Positions 7,149-10,586 of a DNA stretch of 10,586 nucleotides are shown here, piece by piece. Source of the stretch: Candidatus Falkowiibacteriota bacterium (GTDB lineage: Bacteria; Patescibacteriota; Patescibacteriia; Patescibacteriales; UBA12075); contig QMNH01000021.1 of NCBI GenBank assembly GCA_003647675.1, positions 1-10,586 of the forward strand, in the 5' to 3' direction. Numbering within the stretch: position 1 is the first letter of the stretch; each line of letters starts with the position of its first letter. A program made the position numbers and the translations under genes. A model generated the notes under the pieces. The model searched no databases. It was not told the origin of the DNA and worked only from the letters and a program-made list of their open reading frames with translations.

Positions 7149-7610
7149 TTAATTCTTCTTATTATTGTCTTTTTTTTCACTTTTACCTGTTTTGTTAATT
7201 TGTTTTTTAACAGATTCACTCATTAAAACATTGTTAAACTGCAAATTATTTTCTTTTAATTTGCCGGTTCCCAATATCTTTACTTTTAGCTTAATATTAT
7301 CAATTAACCCTTTTTTAAGCAAAGTCTGGGGATTCACAATGTCTTTTCCTTTAAAATGTTTATTTATTTCTATTAAATTAACAATTTGAGACTTGGGTTT
7401 TAAAGACGTAAAACCGCGCTTCTTCGGAGTCCGCAAAAGCACCTGTTTCATTCCGAGTCTTTTTAGGTTACTTACGCCACTGCGAGCTTTTTGCCCTTTC
7501 AATCCTTTTCCGCAGTAAGTACCCTGACCGGCGGCATTGCCGCGGCCAATACGTTTCCGTTTTTTAACCGCGCCTTTTTTTGATTTTATATTATTAATTG
7601 ATAACACCAT
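7149..7610 (-). CDS. rplO: 50S ribosomal protein L15
   Basis: Late-assembly large-subunit protein that binds 23S rRNA. Its length of 153 aa is close to the usual 145-150. The N-terminal glycine-rich, basic arm is characteristic: KKRKRIGRGNAAGQGTYCGKG (16-36), GQKARSG, then an RLG and RTPKKRGF segment. The C-terminal globular part has VNPQTLLKKGLI and VKILGTGKL, matching the family. An extra Lys/Asn-rich tail (about 142-153) follows. It begins 20 nt after rpsE, the place where most bacteria carry rpmD (L30). The AT-only leader before its ATG is almost the same as that before rpsE, and neither has a Shine-Dalgarno. Confidence 0.97.
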   Translation of the reverse strand: MVLSINNIKSKKGAVKKRKRIGRGNAAGQGTYCGKGLKGQKARSGVSNLKRLGMKQVLLRTPKKRGFTSLKPKSQIVNLIEINKHFKGKDIVNPQTLLKKGLIDNIKLKVKILGTGKLKENNLQFNNVLMSESVKKQINKTGKSEKKDNNKKN

Positions 7611-7630
7611 ATAAATTTAATAATTTATAA

Positions 7631-8341
7631 TTAGCTATTGTCTTTTTTGGATTTATTTTTTTCATTTTTCTCCGTTTGAATATTTCCGGACTGTCTGTCT
7701 TTTCGAGGCTTGTCATTATTTTTTAAATTCTTTTTTTCCTTCAATTCAACTTTCTTTAAATTATTCAAAGCCGCTATTGTGCATTTAGCAACATTAACAT
7801 TATTGTTCGTCCCTAATATTTTACTGGTAATATTTTTTATACCGGTTAAGTCCAAAACAATCCGCACGGCCCCGCCGGCAATCACGCCCTTGCCGCGCCG
7901 AGCCGGTTTTAACAATATTTTGGCCGCGCCTAATTTCTGGTAAATAGAATGGGGTATGGTATCGTTAACAATTGGCACTTCAATAAAATTTTTCTTTGCC
8001 TTATTAACGGCTTTAGTAACCGCCATGGTCACGTCAGCGCCCTTATCAAGTCCAACTGCCACCTTCCCTTTTTTATTTCCAATTGCCACGCAAGCGCGAA
8101 AACGCATTCTTTTTCCGCCGGCCATTACCCGTGTTACCCTTGCTATGTCAACAATTCGCTGGTCAAATTCACTATCCGGCCTTCCCTTTCTTCCCGGCCG
8201 CCTACTCCTTGTTCTTTCCTGTCTCTTTTTCTGCGCGTATACACTGCCACCCTTCCCAGCTTTTTCATCAACAGGTTTTTTCGGACCGTTGCCGGCCTCT
8301 TTTTTAACCATATTATTTTTTTTATTTTTTTCTTCTGTCAT
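7631..8341 (-). CDS. rpsE: 30S ribosomal protein S5 with charged N- and C-terminal extensions
   Basis: Small-subunit protein that supports decoding accuracy near the mRNA entry. The core spans about 58-200: EFDQRIVDIARVTRVMAGG and KRMRFRACVAIGN (the dsRBD-like N-domain), RRGKGVIAGGAVRIVLDL (148-165) and LGTNNNVNVAKCTIAAL (176-192). E. coli S5 has 167 aa; this one has 236 owing to about 57 Lys/Arg/Gly-rich residues at the N-terminus and about 36 Lys/Asn-rich residues at the C-terminus. An internal ATG at residue 11 (position 8311) is a possible alternative start; the first ATG is kept because it lies 17 nt after rplR. No Shine-Dalgarno is seen at either. Confidence 0.96.
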   Translation of the reverse strand: MTEEKNKKNNMVKKEAGNGPKKPVDEKAGKGGSVYAQKKRQERTRSRRPGRKGRPDSEFDQRIVDIARVTRVMAGGKRMRFRACVAIGNKKGKVAVGLDKGADVTMAVTKAVNKAKKNFIEVPIVNDTIPHSIYQKLGAAKILLKPARRGKGVIAGGAVRIVLDLTGIKNITSKILGTNNNVNVAKCTIAALNNLKKVELKEKKNLKNNDKPRKDRQSGNIQTEKNEKNKSKKDNS

Positions 8342-8358
8342 ATAAAATTTAATAATTT

Positions 8359-8715
8359 TTAAAACTTTAATCCGCCTTTTCTCATCCCTTCGGCCGCGGC
8401 TTTAACCCGGCCATGATATTTATAGCCTCCGCGGTCAAAGACAATCTTTTCTATTTTTTTCTTCTTAGCTTTTTCGGCCATCAGCCCTCCTAAAGCTAAG
8501 GCTAATTGTGTCTTATCGCTTTTACTTTCTTTTAACTCTTTAGTATAAGCGCTTATTAATGTTTTTCCCTCGCTATCATCAATTAATTGCAAATACATCT
8601 CTTTGCTCGATCGAAACACGCTTAAGCGCGGGCAATCTTTAGTCCCGGATATTTTTGCCCTGATTTTCTTTTTCTTTCTGTCTAATTTATATTTTTTTTC
8701 TTTTTCTTTATTCAT
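8359..8715 (-). CDS. rplR: 50S ribosomal protein L18
   Basis: Large-subunit protein that binds 5S rRNA in the central protuberance with L5. It is 118 aa, the standard length. The N-terminus is strongly basic (KKYKLDRKKKKIRAKISGT), followed by RLSVFRSSKEMYLQLIDD (30-47) and the conserved C-terminal VFDRGGYKYHGRVKAAAEGMR (about 92-112), which is diagnostic. It lies between rplF (89-nt gap) and rpsE (17-nt gap), the standard order. AAAGA shortly before the ATG is at best a weak Shine-Dalgarno. Confidence 0.97.
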   Translation of the reverse strand: MNKEKEKKYKLDRKKKKIRAKISGTKDCPRLSVFRSSKEMYLQLIDDSEGKTLISAYTKELKESKSDKTQLALALGGLMAEKAKKKKIEKIVFDRGGYKYHGRVKAAAEGMRKGGLKF

Positions 8716-8782
8716 AAATCTTTAGGCTTATCTGTTTAAATTAAATTACGTTTAAACATGCAAATCCTAATTCTTAAATCGT

Positions 8783-8804
8783 AAATTTTAAATCTAAAAT
8801 TATA
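8783..8804. repeat. 22-nt spacer repeat, copy 1 (inverted relative to 9933-9954)
   Basis: This AT-rich 22-mer (beginning AAATTTTAAATC) directly follows the rplF stop codon. It is an exact reverse complement of 9933-9954, which lies in the rpsN-rpsH spacer. The two copies flank rpsH and rplF in opposite orientation. It is nearly self-complementary and could form a local hairpin. Confidence 0.85.
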
Positions 8805-9350
8805 TTATTCGCCCTTAGCGGCGGTTTTTCCTTCTTTGCGTCTTATAATTTCATCTTGATATTTAATGCCTTTGCCTTTATAGGGTTCCGGCTTCTTGAC
8901 TTTTCTTATTTGAGCCGCTATTTCTCCGACCTGCTGCTTGCTGATTCCGCTAATTGTAATAATATTGCCTTCAATCTCGGCATTTATGCCCTCGGGTAAA
9001 GTTATACTAACCGGATGAGAATAGCCCACATTTAAAATCAATTCCTTGCCGCTTAAGCTTACCCGATAGCCAACGCCGACTACTTCCAGCTTTTTTTCAA
9101 AATCCTGGTTAACTCCTTGAACCATATTATTAATCAAACTTCTAAAAAGCCCCCATAAAGCCCTTTCTTTCTTGTTTTTTGCGTCTTTCACGCTAACTAT
9201 TATCTCTTCTTCTTTTATGTCAATATTCACAAGTTTATGAATTTTTTCTTTAAGCTCTCCTTTTGGGCCTTTCACAATAATAAAATCACCCTCAATTTTT
9301 GCTTGAGTTTCAGCCGGCAATTTAATTGGCAATTTTCCTAATCTTGACAT
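8805..9350 (-). CDS. rplF: 50S ribosomal protein L6
   Basis: Large-subunit protein near the factor-binding site, 181 aa against about 177 in E. coli. The start is the ATG at 9350, giving MSRLGKLPIKLP, the normal L6 N-terminus; the frame is open further to a TTG at 9392 but those residues are not L6-like. Two L6 domains can be followed. The first has GPKGEL and ALWGLFRSLINNMVQGV (about 65-81). The second has YRVSLSGKELILNVGYSHPV and the family signature PEPYKGKGIKY (about 155-165). It lies 155 nt after rpsH, an unusually long gap in this operon, containing a GC-rich hairpin. Confidence 0.97.
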   Translation of the reverse strand: MSRLGKLPIKLPAETQAKIEGDFIIVKGPKGELKEKIHKLVNIDIKEEEIIVSVKDAKNKKERALWGLFRSLINNMVQGVNQDFEKKLEVVGVGYRVSLSGKELILNVGYSHPVSITLPEGINAEIEGNIITISGISKQQVGEIAAQIRKVKKPEPYKGKGIKYQDEIIRRKEGKTAAKGE

Positions 9351-9454
9351 AAATACATAATTCAAATCCTCAAATATATTCAAATGCTTCAAATTAATAT
9401 TAATTAATCGTTAATTCGCATAATAATCATTCGAGGCATTCGGATATAATTCGC

Positions 9455-9484
9455 CTAGGCTTCGCCAGGTCTCGCGAAGCGTAG
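9455..9484. repeat. GC-rich imperfect hairpin in the rpsH-rplF spacer
   Basis: Arms CTAGGCTTCGC (9455-9465) and GCGAAGCGTAG (9474-9484) pair over 11 positions with one mismatch, around an 8-nt loop. The left arm overlaps the palindrome GCCTAGGC (9453-9460). The island is far more GC-rich than the rest of the spacer. No U-run directly follows on the minus strand, so an intrinsic terminator is unlikely; attenuation, RNA stability or a dispersed repeat copy are possible. Confidence 0.75.
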
Positions 9485-9505
9485 ATAAATTTGGATTATA
9501 TTATA

Positions 9506-9919
9506 TTAATAAATTTCACAAATCACTTCTCCACCCAGCTTTTTTTTCCTTGCTTCTTTATTAGTCATTACTCCTCTGGAAGTTGAAATAATAGCAAACC
9601 CTAAATTATTTAATACTTTTGGCAAATTGTCCTTATCGGCGTAAATCCGAAGTCCAGGCTTGCTAATTCTTTTTAAATTAGCGATTGCGGGACGTCCGCT
9701 TTTTTTATACTTCAATAATATTTTTATTTCGTCAAAAGTAAAACTTTTATTTTTCTTAATTTTGCTCTTTGCTACTTCAACATCTAAAACAAGGCCTTTT
9801 TCCTTAAATATTTTCGCAATCTCATATTTAATTTTGCTCATAGGTAAAACCACTTCCTGCTTTCCCGCAGCTGAAGCGTTTCTGATTCTTGTTAACATGT
9901 CAGCGATTGGATCAGTCAT
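9506..9919 (-). CDS. rpsH: 30S ribosomal protein S8
   Basis: Primary 16S rRNA-binding protein of the small-subunit platform; in E. coli it is also the translational repressor of the spc operon. It has 137 aa against about 130. The N-terminus TDPIADMLTRIRNA (2-15) and the C-terminal STSRGVMTNKEARKKKLGGE (112-131) are near-consensus family motifs. A short Lys-rich insertion lies around 52-59. The start at 9919 gives the standard MTDPIAD. The 115-nt gap from rpsN is AT-rich and contains repeated words, and no Shine-Dalgarno is seen. I see no obvious S8-binding helix in this window. Confidence 0.98.
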   Translation of the reverse strand: MTDPIADMLTRIRNASAAGKQEVVLPMSKIKYEIAKIFKEKGLVLDVEVAKSKIKKNKSFTFDEIKILLKYKKSGRPAIANLKRISKPGLRIYADKDNLPKVLNNLGFAIISTSRGVMTNKEARKKKLGGEVICEIY

Positions 9920-9932
9920 ACAATTTAAAATT

Positions 9933-9954
9933 TATAATTTTAGATTTAAAATTT
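9933..9954. repeat. 22-nt spacer repeat, copy 2 (inverted relative to 8783-8804)
   Basis: An exact reverse complement of 8783-8804, placed in the rpsN-rpsH spacer just before the rpsH start. The next base on each side does not match, so the repeat is 22 nt long. Confidence 0.85.
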
Positions 9955-10001
9955 GTTTTATTTTTATTCTTACAATTTTTAATAAAACATTATTATTTAC
10001 C

Positions 10002-10014
10002 TAATTCGCATAAT
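10002..10014. repeat. 13-nt direct repeat shared by two spacers (other copy 9412-9424)
   Basis: TAATTCGCATAAT occurs at 10002-10014 (rpsN-rpsH spacer) and at 9412-9424 (rpsH-rplF spacer) on the same strand. Related words (AATTCG, GATTCG, CAAATCC) recur in the other long spacers of this operon, which suggests the spacers derive from a shared repeated element. Confidence 0.65.
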
Positions 10015-10034
10015 TCGTAGATTCGCATTATATT

Positions 10035-10220
10035 TTACCATGAAGACTTGGTAATCCCTGGTAAATCGCCGTTTTCGGCAAGTTCACGGAAACAAATCCG
10101 GCATAAATTAAAATCACGCATATAGCCACGGTTCCGGCCACAGCGCCAACAGCGCCGGATTGTCCGTGTTTTAAATTTAGGTGTTCTTTTTGCTTTTGCG
10201 ATTAATGCTTTTCTTGCCAT
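10035..10220 (-). CDS. rpsN: 30S ribosomal protein S14, zinc-binding short form
   Basis: Small-subunit head protein needed for late 30S assembly. It has 61 aa, exactly the size of the zinc-containing (type Z) form. The Cys-x-x-Cys pairs CWRC and CRIC, separated by the [12 protein letters not shown] segment, form the zinc site, and the C-terminus [11 protein letters not shown] is diagnostic. I chose the ATG at 10220 ([12 protein letters not shown]) because it matches the family; the frame is open five codons further to a GTG at 10235 without family support. It lies 94 nt after rplE in the usual order. Confidence 0.97.
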   Translation of the reverse strand: MARKALIAKAKRTPKFKTRTIRRCWRCGRNRGYMRDFNLCRICFRELAENGDLPGITKSSW

Positions 10221-10256
10221 ATATATTTTTATCACTCAAATCCACGAATGAATTCA

Positions 10257-10307
10257 AATCTACAAATAATATTTCAAATCTGTAAATTTGGATTTCATTT
10301 GTAGATT
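10257..10307. repeat. 11-bp inverted repeat in the rplE-rpsN spacer
   Basis: AATCTACAAAT (10257-10267) and ATTTGTAGATT (10297-10307) are perfect inverted copies around a 29-nt loop that itself holds a small CAAAT/ATTTG dyad (10275-10290). The stem is AT-rich and weak. It lies 8 nt after the rplE stop codon and has no clear U-run. Confidence 0.65.
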
Positions 10308-10314
10308 AGAGTGC

Positions 10315-10586
10315 TTATTCTTTCTTAAAGGGAAAACCCATTAGCCGGAATAATTCCAGACCTTCTTCTTTTTTCTTTGTGCTGGTTGTTAAACTTACTT
10401 CCAGGCCGAATATATTCTCAACTTCATCCGCCTTAATTTCCGGAAAAGCCAGGTGCTCTTTAAAGCCGACGGATAAATTTCCCTGTTTATCAACTGATTT
10501 TTCCGTAATACCACGAAAATCCCGCACTCGAGGAAAAGAAATATTAATTAATTTTTCAATAAAATCATACATTCTGTCCCCTCGCA
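10315..10586 (-). CDS. rplE: 50S ribosomal protein L5, C-terminal part (cut by right window edge)
   Basis: Large-subunit protein that binds 5S rRNA with L18 and contacts the P-site tRNA. Ninety codons are visible; the 5' part is outside the window. The frame runs to the edge: RGDRMYDFIEKLINISFPRV is the family's central motif, followed by RDFRGI, LSVGFKEHLAFPEI and a C-terminal LTTSTKKKEEGLELFRLMGFPF, all near-consensus. The internal Met at 10572 is not the start, because codons for RGDR precede it in frame as in other L5 proteins. The stop at 10315 is followed by the rpsN gene after 94 nt. Confidence 0.97.
   Translation of the reverse strand, partial: RGDRMYDFIEKLINISFPRVRDFRGITEKSVDKQGNLSVGFKEHLAFPEIKADEVENIFGLEVSLTTSTKKKEEGLELFRLMGFPFKKE

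Noticed and set aside
7949..8362. Overlapping open frames on the plus strand across rpsE
   Set aside because: They are shadows of rpsE, whose protein matches S5 throughout its core.
9351..9392. N-terminal extension of L6 from a TTG
   Set aside because: MSRLGKLPI is the standard L6 start; the extra residues are spacer sequence.
8716..10314. CRISPR-like array in the repeated spacer words
   Set aside because: Words are short, irregularly spaced and lie between ribosomal genes; there are no regular repeat-spacer units and no cas genes.

Overview
The window is AT-rich (roughly one third G+C by eye) and every supported gene lies on the minus strand, so genes are read from the right edge to the left. 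The best guess for the source is a Candidate Phyla Radiation bacterium (Patescibacteria, probably of Parcubacteria type). The reasons are a ribosomal-protein operon with no L30 gene between rpsE and rplO, an absence known for CPR; short compact proteins; AT-only intergenic spacers with repeated words; mostly Shine-Dalgarno-less starts; and several unrecognised small proteins. This assignment is inference, because no rRNA gene is present.

Right half (10586 down to 5866): the distal part of the spc-type ribosomal operon in standard order: rplE (L5, cut by the edge), rpsN (L14-type zinc S14, 61 aa), rpsH (S8), rplF (L6), rplR (L18), rpsE (S5, with long charged tails), rplO (L15) and secY. Spacing is tight from rplR onward (17, 20 and 11 nt). 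The rplE-rpsN, rpsN-rpsH, rpsH-rplF and rplF-rplR gaps are 89 to 155 nt and hold AT-rich repeated words, a GC-rich hairpin and a 22-nt inverted repeat whose copies flank rpsH-rplF. A clear hairpin plus U-run terminator follows secY.

Left half (5733 down to 1): a second transcription unit, probably started from an extended -10 promoter just past the secY terminator. It holds a LolD/MacB-type ABC ATPase with a 300-residue C-terminal extension, its FtsX/MacB-type permease, two tandem paralogous proteins of 93 and 95 aa, an unrecognised basic protein of 268 aa preceded by a perfect 37-nt nested palindrome, a sodium/calcium exchanger family protein, and the start of an adenylate kinase gene (adk) that runs off the left edge. 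In many bacteria adk directly follows secY; here about 5.4 kb separates them.

How the parts fit: the right half makes ribosome components and the SecY channel. The left half appears to be an envelope-linked module: an ABC export or membrane-remodelling pair plus three lineage-specific cytoplasmic proteins. The ATPase extension contains a gap-free internal duplication, and the two small proteins share a C-terminal motif. These are the most likely undescribed elements in the window.
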